A stretch of DNA of 64,000 nt from JAABTH01 sp964492615 (GTDB lineage: Bacteria; Bacillota; Dethiobacteria; DTU022). This document shows positions 1-8,864 of the stretch, piece after piece; the first letter of the stretch is position 1; the number at the start of each line of letters is the position of its first letter. The notes beneath the pieces are model-generated. The model saw nothing but the letters and a program-made list of their open reading frames with translations. It was not told where the DNA came from and searched no databases. Position numbers and translations under genes: made by a program. The DNA lies in contig CAZBKZ010000006.1 in NCBI GenBank assembly GCA_964492615.1, positions 31,542-95,541 on the forward strand, written 5' to 3'.

Positions 1-40
1 CAACCAGGCTCACTATAAGCACTATGTAAATATTATCCAT
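1..40 (-). CDS. ccmD: CcmD-like small membrane protein, N-terminal fragment
   Basis: Only the first 13 codons are inside the window; the frame is open to the left edge. It starts with ATG 6 bases after the ccmC stop. The visible residues (MDNIYIVLIVSLV) are a short polar lead followed by a hydrophobic run, as in the small CcmD proteins that stabilise the CcmABC heme-release complex. Position directly after ccmA-ccmB-ccmC is the main support. With so few residues the call rests on gene order. Confidence 0.55.
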   Translation of the reverse strand, partial: MDNIYIVLIVSLV

Positions 41-46
41 GGCTAT

Positions 47-709
47 TTATTCATTCTCCCTTCTATTGTTCTGCTCCAGGTTAATCAGGCGTGAAGAAAG
101 ATTAAAAATCCAGGCGTAAATCCCGGTAAACCCAACCAGGGAAGCGAGAAATACTCTAAACATAACTGCATTCATCTGAAAACCTGATTCAGTGCTGATA
201 ATCGGGTCTGGATGAAGTGTAGCATACACCCTGGGTATTACAAAAACCAGAAAAGGCACTGAAATAAAAGCAAATATACTGAATACCGAGGAAAGCCTTG
301 CCCTTCTCCCCTCTTCATCTACCGAAGAACGTAAGACAAAATAGGCACTGTAGATTAAAAGCAGGATAAAAATAGAAGTCTGGCGTGGGTCCCAGTTCCA
401 GAAAACACCCCAGGTAAAACGGGCAAATACAGCACCGGTTATAGTAGCCAGTAGAGTAAAGATAAAACCGATTTCCGCATTAACCGCTGCCAGAGAATCA
501 TCTTTAATCAGCCCTCTCCTGAGGAAGCGAACACTGTAAACCATTGAAATAAGGTAAGCTAAAACGCCAACCCAGGCCAGGGGCACGTGAAAATAAATTA
601 TCCGCGAAAGATCACCCAGACCCATTGCCGGCGGCGCATATAATAAAGCAGCAACTATAACCAGCGCTATCCAGATACCCAATGCACTTTTTAATATTGT
701 TTTCAACAT
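47..709 (-). CDS. ccmC: Heme exporter protein CcmC
   Basis: Integral membrane protein of System I cytochrome c maturation, which presents heme on the outer face of the membrane for transfer to the chaperone CcmE. The 220 residues hold about six membrane segments. The tryptophan-rich WWD signature appears as WGVFWNWDPRQTS (about residues 100-112), flanked by two histidines expected to ligate heme, in IIYFHVPLAW (about 38-47) and YATLHPDP (about 163-170). These features fit CcmC better than the longer CcsA or CcmF. ATG follows a GAGG ribosome site. It is the third gene of ccmA-ccmB-ccmC-ccmD. Confidence 0.9.
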   Translation of the reverse strand: MLKTILKSALGIWIALVIVAALLYAPPAMGLGDLSRIIYFHVPLAWVGVLAYLISMVYSVRFLRRGLIKDDSLAAVNAEIGFIFTLLATITGAVFARFTWGVFWNWDPRQTSIFILLLIYSAYFVLRSSVDEEGRRARLSSVFSIFAFISVPFLVFVIPRVYATLHPDPIISTESGFQMNAVMFRVFLASLVGFTGIYAWIFNLSSRLINLEQNNRRENE

Positions 710-778
710 GGCAAACCTCTTTCAGGTAATAAATTGACAACTTCACAATATCTAATTTGTCATAATAAGCAAACTTCG

Positions 779-1465
779 TCAATCTTCCATGACATACGGT
801 ATTAATAAAAGTGAAGCAGTTACTACTATTACCAGGTATGAAAGAAGAAAAAGGAAATCAGTTTTAAGCTCCTCACCACTTCCACCGCCAAGAGCAATAC
901 CGGTACCGCGAATAACTGTCAGTAAAACCGGTAATAACACGGGAAAAGCAAGAACCGGAAGTAACGAACCCCGTGAACCAGCCCTGGCTACGACTGCAGC
1001 CAGTAATGTAGTTGCGCCCGAAAGTGAAAGAAGACCGGTGATACAGATTAATATAAGCAATGCAATATTGCTTCCTGATGGAGGATTCATCATTACATAA
1101 TAGAGCGGAAGCATAACCACGATCAGGACAAGGAGCAAAAGGGTGTTGAATACCAGTTTTCCCGAATAAATAGTTTCTGCAGTTGCCGACATTTTTAAAG
1201 CCAATATTGTCCCGCTGTCTTCCTCCTTGGTGAAACTCCTGTTTAAGGCTGACATGGCTGAGAAAAAGACAATAATCCAGATTAAAGCGGAATGTAACAT
1301 AACATCAAGAGCATATATTCCAATTGTAAAACTCACCGTAACCAGTGTCGTCAGAGAAAACAGGATCATAGCCGTCAGGGCGTGGCGGGTTCTGAACTCA
1401 TCGATAAGATCTTTAGTTACTATTGCACTTACTGCATTTATCCAGGAAAAGGATGTTTTCACCAT
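779..1465 (-). CDS. ccmB: ABC transporter permease CcmB
   Basis: Membrane subunit that partners the CcmA ATPase in the cytochrome c maturation complex. The protein is 228 residues from the chosen start, with about six hydrophobic segments and the typical CcmB opening in which a KDL..EFRTR stretch precedes the first helix. An ATG eight codons further upstream exists, but the ATG at 1465 sits 8 bases behind an AGGAGGAGGT site, so it is preferred. The 5' end overlaps the 3' end of ccmA by about 50 bases, indicating translational coupling. Confidence 0.87.
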   Translation of the reverse strand: MVKTSFSWINAVSAIVTKDLIDEFRTRHALTAMILFSLTTLVTVSFTIGIYALDVMLHSALIWIIVFFSAMSALNRSFTKEEDSGTILALKMSATAETIYSGKLVFNTLLLLVLIVVMLPLYYVMMNPPSGSNIALLILICITGLLSLSGATTLLAAVVARAGSRGSLLPVLAFPVLLPVLLTVIRGTGIALGGGSGEELKTDFLFLLSYLVIVVTASLLLIPYVMED

Positions 1466-2051
1466 ACTGTCGTACCTCCTCCTGATCATTGGTTGCTATT
1501 ATAACCATGCTTTTAGATTTATATTCACTGATGATACTATTAACCACTATCTTTCCTTCATCATCCAGATTAGTGTTCGGTTCATCCAGCAACAGCAGGG
1601 CTGGTTCATGAAATATAGCATAAGCAAGTTTCAAACGCTGTTTCATGCCAGTGGAAAAAACAGCTAGTGGATAATCTATGCTTCCGGCAAGACCAACTTT
1701 TACAAGAATTTCACATAGTTCTTTCTCTGTCGGAAATGAACCACCCAACTTAGCAAAAAACAACATATTTTCCCGGGCAGTTAAATGCCTGTATAAGGCC
1801 AGGTCAGGGGTTACCAATCCGGTAACCTTTCTGATTTCGGAAACTGATAGTTCATCATTGTTAAAAGTTATTTTAATAGACCCGGCTGAAGGTTTCTCCA
1901 GGCCGCAGATTAACCGCAGCAGGGTTGATTTGCCCGATCCGTTTGGTCCGGTAACCAGATTACATTTGCCCGGTTCCGGCTGCCAGGATATGCTGCTGAA
2001 TACTTTTTTACTGTTATATATTTTAGCAAGTTTGTTAATTGTTATCTTCAT
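1413..2051 (-). CDS. ccmA: Heme-exporter ABC ATPase CcmA
   Basis: ATP-binding subunit of the CcmAB complex that drives release of holo-CcmE during cytochrome c maturation. From the start used here the protein is 212 residues. Walker A is GPNGSGKST, the signature is FSTGMKQRL and Walker B is LLLLDEPNTNLD. The usual H-loop histidine is replaced by Asn (IIATND). The open frame extends 59 codons upstream, but that extension has no ABC homology; ATG at 2051, behind AAAGGG, matches the family N-terminus. An ATG at 2081 behind AAGGGG is a second option. First gene of the ccm cluster, divergent from lysR. Confidence 0.88.
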   Translation of the reverse strand: MKITINKLAKIYNSKKVFSSISWQPEPGKCNLVTGPNGSGKSTLLRLICGLEKPSAGSIKITFNNDELSVSEIRKVTGLVTPDLALYRHLTARENMLFFAKLGGSFPTEKELCEILVKVGLAGSIDYPLAVFSTGMKQRLKLAYAIFHEPALLLLDEPNTNLDDEGKIVVNSIISEYKSKSMVIIATNDQEEVRQYGENILFLDKCSKCNSN

Positions 2052-2254
2052 AAATGGCCCTTTCACATTATAGTACATCTTAATCGACCCCTTAAAAAGC
2101 GTCAAGGACTGTCTTACCTGCTCCAACCGTGTATTGATGCCTGCTCGCAGGGCTGATAGTATTATGCTATACTGAATCTTAAGAATCGTAACTTTTTTGC
2201 CATACTGAAAACTGATAGACATTTGCATTTATTATAGAATATAAGGGGTAAAAT

Positions 2255-3175
2255 ATGGAAATTAGTCACCTATCGACATTTTGCAGGGTAGTTGAAGCAG
2301 GAAGCATCTCCAAGGCAGCGAAAGAATTATTTGTCAGCCAGCCTGCTATCAGCCAAAAAATACAGGAATTAGAGCAACACTACCAGGTCCAACTGCTTGA
2401 CAGAACAAATAAAGGCGTGAGCCCAACAAAAACAGGTCTTTATGTATATGCAGAAGCGCAAAAAATCATTGCCCTTCTTTCAAACATTGAAAGAGAGATC
2501 GAGCTTACCCGCAACCCGGTGGAAGACCTGACTATTGGAGCGTCAAGCACGGTCGGTAATGTCGCCCTGCCCTGCACTCTCCTAATCTTCCGCGAACGTC
2601 ATCCAGGTTTTAATATTACGGTGGATCTAGGCAATACAGAGAAAACGATCAATAAATTGCTCAGCAGACGCATTGAAATAGCCCTGGTGGAAGGACCGCT
2701 CAGCAACGAATGGCGAAAACAGTTTGATGCAGAAGATATCTGTATTAAACATATAGCCCAAACCAGATTAATCCTGGTAGCGGCAAATGAGGGTTCATAT
2801 CAAAAACATGAGAGCATGACTTTAAAAGAGTTAAGTGAAGCCCCGCTGATCATGAGGGAAAAAGGCTCGGGCATAAGAAACACAATTGAAAATACTATCG
2901 CTGAAAAAGGTTTTTCACTCAGCGATTTTAACATTATTTATGAAATGGGCACCAGCAGTTCGATCATTTCTGCGGTCACTTCCGACATGGGACTGACCGT
3001 GTTACCGATTATGTCTCTCAGGAAAGAACTTCACCACAAAATCCTCAAGATGATTCCTTTGAATAATATTGAATTTTTGCTCGACTTTAACCTGCTCTAT
3101 AGAAATGATTCAAAAAAAATGTCACATAAAAATTTCATTGAGCTGATCAGCTCCAAAGAACGCGGCTTTTGCTAA
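2255..3175 (+). CDS. LysR-family transcriptional regulator
   Basis: A 306-residue LysR regulator: an N-terminal winged helix-turn-helix (about 1-60, with SISKAAKELFVSQPAISQKI as recognition region) followed by a periplasmic-binding-protein-like effector domain (about 90-300). The start is ATG behind AAGGGG. It is divergent from ccmA and convergent with the thiosulfate-uptake genes. LysR proteins of the CysL/CysB type often control sulfur genes, so tsuAB is a plausible target, but the ccm operon shares its promoter region and is equally plausible. The effector is unknown. Confidence 0.88.
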   Translation: MEISHLSTFCRVVEAGSISKAAKELFVSQPAISQKIQELEQHYQVQLLDRTNKGVSPTKTGLYVYAEAQKIIALLSNIEREIELTRNPVEDLTIGASSTVGNVALPCTLLIFRERHPGFNITVDLGNTEKTINKLLSRRIEIALVEGPLSNEWRKQFDAEDICIKHIAQTRLILVAANEGSYQKHESMTLKELSEAPLIMREKGSGIRNTIENTIAEKGFSLSDFNIIYEMGTSSSIISAVTSDMGLTVLPIMSLRKELHHKILKMIPLNNIEFLLDFNLLYRNDSKKMSHKNFIELISSKERGFC

Positions 3176-3212
3176 ACAGCCGTTATGCCTATTATTTTAA
3201 TTACTACCCGCG

Positions 3213-4406
3213 TTAAATCAAATATCGCATATAGAGTTTTCCGCCCAGCAAAGAACCGATGATAATAAACAGGCCAAAAACCCAACCGTGCAGAGAAAAA
3301 GAACTGATTCCGCTCCAGAAAGCTCCAAAATTACAGCCGGCAGCCATATTGGCGCTGAACCCGAGTAAAAACCCTCCACTCAAGGCATAAATATAGCTTG
3401 GCGGTTTTCTGGGAAACCGCACCCTGAATTCTCCATTGAGCAAACTGGAAGACGCTGAACCGATAATAATGGACACGGCGAAATAAAGAACCGGGTTTGT
3501 CCAGGCATCAGGATCACCTCTCTGTTGAATCCATTCCATAAAACCGGGCCAAAAAACAAACAGGGAGCTCGCCTGGTTAAGCACCCATCCCGACAAACCG
3601 GATACCCCATAGATTATACTCGCTGTTCTTCCCCAGGCGGGTAGCATTACAAGATGAAGCAGAGCTAAAAGAAAGGCCCCGTAATAATAATTAATTGGAC
3701 GACCAACAAAAAGGCTTTTAACAACCCCGGGAACATTCCCTGCAATATTCACCCTGCCACTGCCGGGCCTAATCACCTTTCCCCGGGGTAGCCCTTCATA
3801 GCGGACAACCAGGTAATAGAGTAAAGCAAGAATAACAATGTAAACTATAATCGTCCAATGCCAGCCCAGGTAGTCGGGAATAAATATTATTCTACCGTAA
3901 TTAAGGCCAGATGCATCCGGGTGACCGAAATCGAGGGATGGCAGGTAAGAACCGACCATAATACCGACAAATACCACCCATTGACCGGCATAACCTTCTC
4001 CCATTCGCATCAGGCATCCGGATACACAACTGCCGGCCAGGATCAATCCAAAACCAAACAACAGACCACCAATGAAAGTGTTTAAGCCAACAGGCTGCAG
4101 GGCGCCTGAATCAATAAGATCTATGATTCCTGATATGTGCAGAATAAAAAATCCGATGCTGTTTACCAACAGCAAAATAATCAGAGCCCGGGTCATACTG
4201 CCATTGCGTATCATAAAGATATCCCGGAAACCTGAAGCAAAACAGAACCTTGACCTCTGCAGGAAAAACCCAATTAAAAAACCAAATATCAACCCGAAAA
4301 ATATATAAATGCTATAACCCCACAGATAAAATGCCTTTATCATAAAGACAACCACCAAGAGCAAAGCAAAGGTAAACTGTTTATTCCATTTGGCTGAAAC
4401 ATTCAT
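3213..4406 (-). CDS. tsuA: TsuA/YeeE-type thiosulfate (sulfur) transporter
   Basis: A 397-residue membrane protein of the YeeE/YedE family with roughly nine or more hydrophobic helices. The family's three cysteine motifs are present: RSRFCFASG (about residue 55), LAGSCVSGC (about 125) and MAAGCNFGAF (about 358). In characterised TsuA such cysteines line the path along which thiosulfate is relayed. The gene follows a TusA-like sulfurtransferase by 28 bases on the same strand, the same pairing as E. coli yeeE-yeeD. Selenium-related YedE is an alternative, but no selenium genes are nearby. The ribosome site is weak, so translation may be coupled to tsuB. Confidence 0.82.
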   Translation of the reverse strand: MNVSAKWNKQFTFALLLVVVFMIKAFYLWGYSIYIFFGLIFGFLIGFFLQRSRFCFASGFRDIFMIRNGSMTRALIILLLVNSIGFFILHISGIIDLIDSGALQPVGLNTFIGGLLFGFGLILAGSCVSGCLMRMGEGYAGQWVVFVGIMVGSYLPSLDFGHPDASGLNYGRIIFIPDYLGWHWTIIVYIVILALLYYLVVRYEGLPRGKVIRPGSGRVNIAGNVPGVVKSLFVGRPINYYYGAFLLALLHLVMLPAWGRTASIIYGVSGLSGWVLNQASSLFVFWPGFMEWIQQRGDPDAWTNPVLYFAVSIIIGSASSSLLNGEFRVRFPRKPPSYIYALSGGFLLGFSANMAAGCNFGAFWSGISSFSLHGWVFGLFIIIGSLLGGKLYMRYLI

Positions 4407-4434
4407 ATTTAATATTACCTAATGAAGCTTTTTA

Positions 4435-4662
4435 TCATGTATTTTTAGTTATGATGATCTGCCAGATGCCTTCTGAGATCATAGTCACCTCGGTTGGGTA
4501 ACCATACTTGTTGGCAACATGTTCAACTACATTTGAAGTAGAACAGCTGTGATCTGTCTCAAGAATAATACGGTCATCCTTTTTAACTTCTTTGATTTTT
4601 CTTTCCAGCATAATTATCGGAACCGGACATATTTCACCTAGCGAATCGATAAGATAATCCAT
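4435..4662 (-). CDS. tsuB: TusA-family sulfurtransferase (TsuB/YeeD-like)
   Basis: A 75-residue cytoplasmic protein of the SirA/TusA family. The catalytic Cys-Pro is in GEICPVP at about residues 9-15, and the short alpha/beta fold length matches YeeD. It would accept sulfur from thiosulfate delivered by the adjacent transporter. First gene of a two-gene operon; ATG is preceded by GGGGG. No second cysteine typical of YedF-type selenium fusions is present beyond DHSCSTSN at about 38-45. Confidence 0.85.
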   Translation of the reverse strand: MDYLIDSLGEICPVPIIMLERKIKEVKKDDRIILETDHSCSTSNVVEHVANKYGYPTEVTMISEGIWQIIITKNT

Positions 4663-4764
4663 GATAAACCCCCGTCATTTCAAATAAATATATTAAGGCT
4701 GAATATTATTTTAATTAGTCATAAGATGACGATCATAGCTTTACAGGGAACCAGTTATCTGCTA

Positions 4765-4793
4765 TTGCCCAAATCAATAATTATGGCTATAAT
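4765..4793 (+). promoter_or_regulatory. Sigma-A-type promoter of tRNA-Arg
   Basis: TTGCCC (4765-4770), a 17-base spacer, and TATAAT (4788-4793). The predicted start lies about ten bases before the mature tRNA-Arg, which is the normal arrangement. Confidence 0.7.
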
Positions 4794-4809
4794 TATAACA
4801 TTAAATCAT

Positions 4810-4885
4810 GCGCCTGTAGCTCAGGGGATAGAGCAACGGATTCCTAATCCGTGTGCCGCAGGTTCGATTCCTGCCAGGCGCACCA
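4810..4885 (+). tRNA. tRNA-Arg (anticodon CCT)
   Basis: A complete cloverleaf: acceptor GCGCCTG pairs with CAGGCGC, D arm GCTC/GAGC, anticodon stem ACGGA/TCCGT with loop TTCCTAA giving anticodon CCT (reads AGG), T arm GCAGG/CCTGC with TTCGATT. The discriminator is A and the CCA end is encoded. Confidence 0.97.
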
Positions 4886-4893
4886 ACCCAGCA

Positions 4894-4931
4894 GAAGGGT
4901 TTTGGGGTCATGTATCTGACCAAAACCCTTC
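4894..4931 (+). terminator. Terminator-like hairpin after tRNA-Arg
   Basis: A perfect 12-bp stem (GAAGGGTTTTGG with CCAAAACCCTTC) around a 14-base loop, 8 bases after the tRNA. The downstream tract is AT-rich but not a clean T-run, so efficiency is uncertain. Confidence 0.6.
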
Positions 4932-5009
4932 GTTATATTATAAAACAAATTATGAACCGGGAAACCAGAGCTTTCATATAACAGGCATTTACGAAAGGGC
5001 ACACAAGTT

Positions 5010-6170
5010 ATGACAAAAAACATTTCAATCAAAGCAGTGATTCTGGCAATCCCCTTCCTTCAGATGAGCGCAACAGCTATTTCTCCGGCGCTTGCCGATA
5101 TAATGGCGGATTTTCCCCATATCAGCGCCAATACTATAACCTGGATGGTAACCCTCCCTTCCTTTACAAGTGTTATTTCGGCTTTAGTTTTAAGCCGTTT
5201 GGTGACTTTTATGACCAAAAGAACCTTACTAATGATCGCTCTTGGATCATTTTTAATCGGGGGAGTTGTTCCATATTTTATCGATAATATTTACCTGATT
5301 CTGGCCTTAAGAGCTGTCTTCGGCACAAGCATCGGTTTCCTGATGTCCCTTTCCCCCGACCTGGTTGCCGCTTTTTTTGATGGGGAAGAAAGGGCTTCCA
5401 TGATGGGCAATCAGAGCGCTGCCGTTAACCTGGGCGGGCTGTTTTTTATGTTTTTTGGAGGCATTCTGGCTGCAATACACTGGAATGCTACATTTTTGGT
5501 TTATCTGATCGGATTACCAATCGCCTTCTGGATATTTTTCAAGCTGCCGGAACCGAAACGAATTAAACGCGAGCACAAAGGGAAAAATAGTCTTCCGGTA
5601 AAAGTTTACATCCTACTCGGGGGAGTAATGCTTTTCAATACACTTTTTTTCTCGCTGATGACAAATGCATCCTTTATGATCAGCGCTGAAAATCTGGGTG
5701 ATACTACCCAGGCCGGTGAAGTACTAACTTTTTTCACTGTAGGGAGTTTCTTGGCCGGTTTAATTTTCGGAAAAACTTATGGAGCATTCAGCAATTATAC
5801 TACTGCTTTCGGCTGGCTTTGCGCAGGAACAGGGATGTTGACTGTTGGTTTAAGTCATAACCTTACCCTGATTGTAATCGGTTCTTTACTCACCGGGGCA
5901 GGGATGGCAACAACCATGCCCAGCTACCTGATCAAACTATCACACAGCGCACCCCCAAAAGCCGTTTCCATCGCCTTTGCTTATACTGCAGTTGCCGCAG
6001 GGGTTGGTCAGTTCATATCACCATACTTTTTAGGCATCTTTAACTTGATTTTCAGTCGTGAAATAGGCAGGTTTCCAATACTGGTCAGCTCTATTTTATT
6101 GTTGTTAATGGCGGCTGCTATCTTTGTCAGCACCAGGATCTCAAAAAAAGAAATGGTTGAGCTCAGTTAG
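5010..6170 (+). CDS. Major facilitator superfamily transporter
   Basis: A 386-residue inner-membrane carrier with about twelve hydrophobic segments. The first half carries an MFS-like order: a helix-2 region ending in LSRLVTFMTKR and helix 4-5 text with LRAVFGTSIGF. Drug/proton antiporters of the DHA1 type have this size, but nothing in the sequence identifies the substrate. ATG at 5010 follows GAAAGGG. It stands alone between the tRNA terminator and a convergent small gene. Confidence 0.85.
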   Translation: MTKNISIKAVILAIPFLQMSATAISPALADIMADFPHISANTITWMVTLPSFTSVISALVLSRLVTFMTKRTLLMIALGSFLIGGVVPYFIDNIYLILALRAVFGTSIGFLMSLSPDLVAAFFDGEERASMMGNQSAAVNLGGLFFMFFGGILAAIHWNATFLVYLIGLPIAFWIFFKLPEPKRIKREHKGKNSLPVKVYILLGGVMLFNTLFFSLMTNASFMISAENLGDTTQAGEVLTFFTVGSFLAGLIFGKTYGAFSNYTTAFGWLCAGTGMLTVGLSHNLTLIVIGSLLTGAGMATTMPSYLIKLSHSAPPKAVSIAFAYTAVAAGVGQFISPYFLGIFNLIFSREIGRFPILVSSILLLLMAAAIFVSTRISKKEMVELS

Positions 6171-6255
6171 CAGGTGCAAAAAACCAACCTATCTGCAGTG
6201 TTAATAATTATTTATTTAACCTACTTTACACCCATGCCGGGTGCACAATATTAAA

Positions 6256-6280
6256 GACGGCCCCTTTTGAAGGGACCGCC
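6256..6280 (-). terminator. Rho-independent terminator (minus strand)
   Basis: Read on the minus strand the RNA forms an 11-bp stem that uses two G-U pairs, so it pairs fully only in that direction. It is followed by TTTAATATT. It lies 24 bases after the stop of the small exported protein gene, supporting that gene as a real transcription unit. Confidence 0.65.
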
Positions 6281-6303
6281 TCTTGTTACAGCTTACAGTT
6301 GCA

Positions 6304-6591
6304 CTACTCCCACCATTTTTTGCTGTTATCCAGTTTCGAAAATTTAAGATCACTGAAGCTATCAGAATCACGGTTCCAGAAATCAACCCACCATTTACCC
6401 TCATTTACGACAGTAGTTGTCGCCCAGGATGGGAAATTTGCTTTCAGACGGGCGAACTTTTCTGCCCTTTCCTGCTCATCAACTTTAAAACCGGTAAAAG
6501 CCAGAACAGCGCTGCTTAACATAAAATTAATAATGAAGGCTACGATGATTACCCTGAGCACAAAATATAAGCTCCTATGTTTGCGAAACAT
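6304..6591 (-). CDS. Small exported or membrane-anchored protein, unknown function
   Basis: A 95-residue protein from the ATG placed 7 bases behind GAAGGGAGG. It has a basic N-terminus, a hydrophobic stretch (about residues 10-30) ending in an SSAVLAF signal-peptidase-like site, and a charged, Trp-rich remainder ending KKWWE. No family is recognised. A strand-matched terminator follows, so it appears to be a single-gene unit. It could be secreted or remain tethered by the signal anchor. Confidence 0.6.
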   Translation of the reverse strand: MFRKHRSLYFVLRVIIVAFIINFMLSSAVLAFTGFKVDEQERAEKFARLKANFPSWATTTVVNEGKWWVDFWNRDSDSFSDLKFSKLDNSKKWWE

Positions 6592-6722
6592 CCTGTAACC
6601 TCCCTTCAATGTGTTTCTGTTTTATTTCGCCACAACCGGGTCAATACCTGCAAACCTTAATTAATATGTTGCTCTTTTACCCCCTGTGTTTTTGGGTTAT
6701 TATTAACGGAGGAGATGATTAA

Positions 6723-7268
6723 ATGCGGGTAATATCCGGTAGTGCCAGGGGAACAAGATTAAAACCTCCGAAGGGAACTGTTGTGCGGCCAACAAGCGAC
6801 AGGGTAAAAGAATCCCTATTTAATATCCTGGGTAACAGGGTCCCCGGTTCAACCTTTATAGATCTCTTTGCCGGCAGCGGGGCAATCGGTATCGAAGCGC
6901 TGAGTCGAGGTTCTGATCACTGCATTTTTATAGACAATCGGAGAGAAAACATATTGCTGATCCAGGACAACCTGAAAAAAACCAGGCTTGTCGAGCGTGC
7001 AAGATTGATTAAAGGTAACGCTGATGCAATAATCAGCCGTTTGAACCGCGAAAATATTAAGGCGGATCTAATATTTCTTGATCCGCCCTACCACTCTTCT
7101 GACACTGTATCACTCTTACAGTTGATCCGGGCCAGTTCTCTTTTCCACAATAACAGCCTGATCATAGTTGAACACTCAAAAAACGACCTGATGTGGACAG
7201 AAGATTTCACTCCGGTAAAGCAAAATATCTATGGTCAGACCTGTCTCACTTTCATTGCCAAACAATAA
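6723..7268 (+). CDS. rsmD: 16S rRNA (guanine966-N2)-methyltransferase RsmD
   Basis: A SAM-dependent enzyme that methylates G966 of 16S rRNA. At 181 residues it has the family opening MRVISGSARG, the RPTSDRVKESLFNIL segment (about 27-41), the SAM-binding motif DLFAGSGAIGIEALSRG (about 48-64) and the catalytic FLDPPY (about 120-125). ATG lies behind GGAGGAGATG. RsmD is often next to coaD in Firmicutes; here it is convergent with hisC instead. Confidence 0.95.
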   Translation: MRVISGSARGTRLKPPKGTVVRPTSDRVKESLFNILGNRVPGSTFIDLFAGSGAIGIEALSRGSDHCIFIDNRRENILLIQDNLKKTRLVERARLIKGNADAIISRLNRENIKADLIFLDPPYHSSDTVSLLQLIRASSLFHNNSLIIVEHSKNDLMWTEDFTPVKQNIYGQTCLTFIAKQ

Positions 7269-7296
7269 AACTATTAAGGTTAACTACTAACCGGAA

Positions 7297-8400
7297 CTAT
7301 AGCTCGTCCAAAACCTCACCAAGAGCTTTCAGTAAACGTTCATTTTGTTTTTCGGTCCCGTAAGTGACCCTGATATAAGTGGGGAAGCCAAATATATCAC
7401 CTGTTCGTACGATAACTCCCTTTTTCATAAGTGCCGTAAATGCTTTTCTCGAATCAACACCGAGATCAACAAAACAGAAATTGGCCTGATCGGGGATTGC
7501 TTTGATATTAAGTTTTGAAAAACCTTCGGCCAGCTGTCCGCGAGCCTTCGCTACCATCTTTCTGCTCTTTTCAATATGATCCTCATCCTGCAGCGCTGCC
7601 ATGGCAGCTGCCTGGGCCATGGCATTCACATTAAAGGGCTCTCTCACCCTGTTCATTTCCGCAATAATTTCCTTTGCAGCAATACCATAACCTATACGCA
7701 GCCCGGCAAGTCCGTATATTTTAGAGAAAGTACGCATTGCAACCACTGGCAGACCACGCTTTATATATTCCAAGCCACTGGAGCAATCCATATCATCAGC
7801 ATATTCCAGGTAAGCCTGATCCAGAACAAGAAAAACCCCGTCCGGCAGTTTTTCAACCAGGTAGTCCAATTCTTTTTTTCCGATTATAGTTCCGGTTGGG
7901 TTGTTGGGGCTGCAAACAAATATAATTTTTGTTTTATTGTTAATGCGACTTAAGAGCATGTCGGGATCATAAGCAAACATTTCTCCCTGCAGGGGAACAT
8001 TTACCGGTTCTGCTCCCATAATACGGGTGGCAAAATCATATTCCGAAAAACTGGGTTGAACCATTATTGTTTCATCTCCGGCTTTAACATAGGCAAGAGT
8101 CATAAAAGAAAGCAGCTCATCCGAACCGTTGCCGAAAATTAGCTGATCCGGCTGTATGTCAAGTTTTTTTGAAAGGGCTTCTCTTAGATAGTAAGCGTTT
8201 CCATCAGGATATATATGCATCTTGTTGATATAGTTTTTCATTGCTTCCACGGCAAGGGGTGAAGGGCCAAGAGGGTTTTCATTTGAAGCCAGCTTGATTA
8301 CATCAGTCAGCCCCATCTCCCTCTCCACTTCCTCTACCGGTTTTCCAGGAACATAAGGTTTAATTTTTTCCAGGTACGAATGCATATCCGGTTTTTTCAC
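7297..8400 (-). CDS. hisC: Histidinol-phosphate aminotransferase
   Basis: A PLP enzyme that converts imidazole-acetol phosphate and glutamate to histidinol phosphate. From the chosen GTG, 7 bases behind GGAGGG, it is 367 residues. The longest frame begins five codons earlier at a TTG, but that segment contains the ribosome site. Key features are the N-terminal LASNENPLGPS, the SPNNPTG region (about 165), and the PLP lysine in TFSKIYGLAGLRIGYG (about 230). It stands alone on the minus strand, apart from hisHF 2 kb away. HisC paralogues can also act on aromatic substrates. Confidence 0.9.
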   Translation of the reverse strand: MKKPDMHSYLEKIKPYVPGKPVEEVEREMGLTDVIKLASNENPLGPSPLAVEAMKNYINKMHIYPDGNAYYLREALSKKLDIQPDQLIFGNGSDELLSFMTLAYVKAGDETIMVQPSFSEYDFATRIMGAEPVNVPLQGEMFAYDPDMLLSRINNKTKIIFVCSPNNPTGTIIGKKELDYLVEKLPDGVFLVLDQAYLEYADDMDCSSGLEYIKRGLPVVAMRTFSKIYGLAGLRIGYGIAAKEIIAEMNRVREPFNVNAMAQAAAMAALQDEDHIEKSRKMVAKARGQLAEGFSKLNIKAIPDQANFCFVDLGVDSRKAFTALMKKGVIVRTGDIFGFPTYIRVTYGTEKQNERLLKALGEVLDEL

Positions 8401-8549
8401 AGGTATACCCTCCAATTTATTATTTTATATATTGCATTATACACCAGGATCACCCTTTACAGCTTACATTCAAGTAACATTCCAGCAATTAACTGATTCT
8501 TACCTTACACCGTTTTATAAATATTTTTAAAAATAATTTAATATACCTC

Positions 8550-8578
8550 TTGCTTTATCCTTTTAATTCTGTTATATT
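8550..8578 (+). promoter_or_regulatory. Promoter of the T-box/aminotransferase unit
   Basis: TTGCTT (8550-8555), 17-base spacer, TATATT (8573-8578). The predicted start near 8585 is just upstream of the T-box stem I. The region 8401-8549 is AT-rich and shows nothing else. Confidence 0.6.
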
Positions 8579-8598
8579 TTATTAATAAAATTATAAAT

Positions 8599-8832
8599 AA
8601 AAGCTTTGAAGGGGATAAATACTCCGGTAAACCGGTTTAGAGAGGGTTTAAATGCTGAAAGAACCCCCGGTAACCTGAGGAATAAGCCACCCCGGAGCTG
8701 TTGTGCCGAAGCATTAAGTTTAAGCACAACCGGTTGCAATACCGTTAAAGAAAACGAGAGGCTCGATTTTTGGGCAACTGGAGTGGTACCGCGGGAAACA
8801 AACCCGTCTCTTTATAGAGGCGGGTTTTTTAT
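8599..8832 (+). promoter_or_regulatory. T-box leader (tRNA-sensing riboswitch) upstream of aminotransferase
   Basis: The T-box core GGAGTGGTACCGCGG lies at 8780-8794 and is followed by a terminator (stem about 8801-8826, T-run 8825-8830). Stem I can be folded with GGGG 8611-8614 against CCCC 8690-8693, CTC against GAG, ACCGG against CCGGT, and an internal AGAGA. A GTTGTGC/GCACAAC stem III follows at about 8699-8728. In the TGGN bulge N is T, so the cognate tRNA should have discriminator A, which argues against His (C) and Trp (G). The specifier lies in 8680-8689; AAG (Lys) and GCC (Ala) are the best-placed triplets, and the choice is unresolved. Confidence 0.92.
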
Positions 8833-8864
8833 TTTAACAGTAAGGCCCAGGGAGGTTTTAAACC

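Noticed and set aside
4844..5032. Minus-strand frame over tRNA-Arg
   Set aside because: It overlaps the tRNA and its terminator and has no gene-like features.
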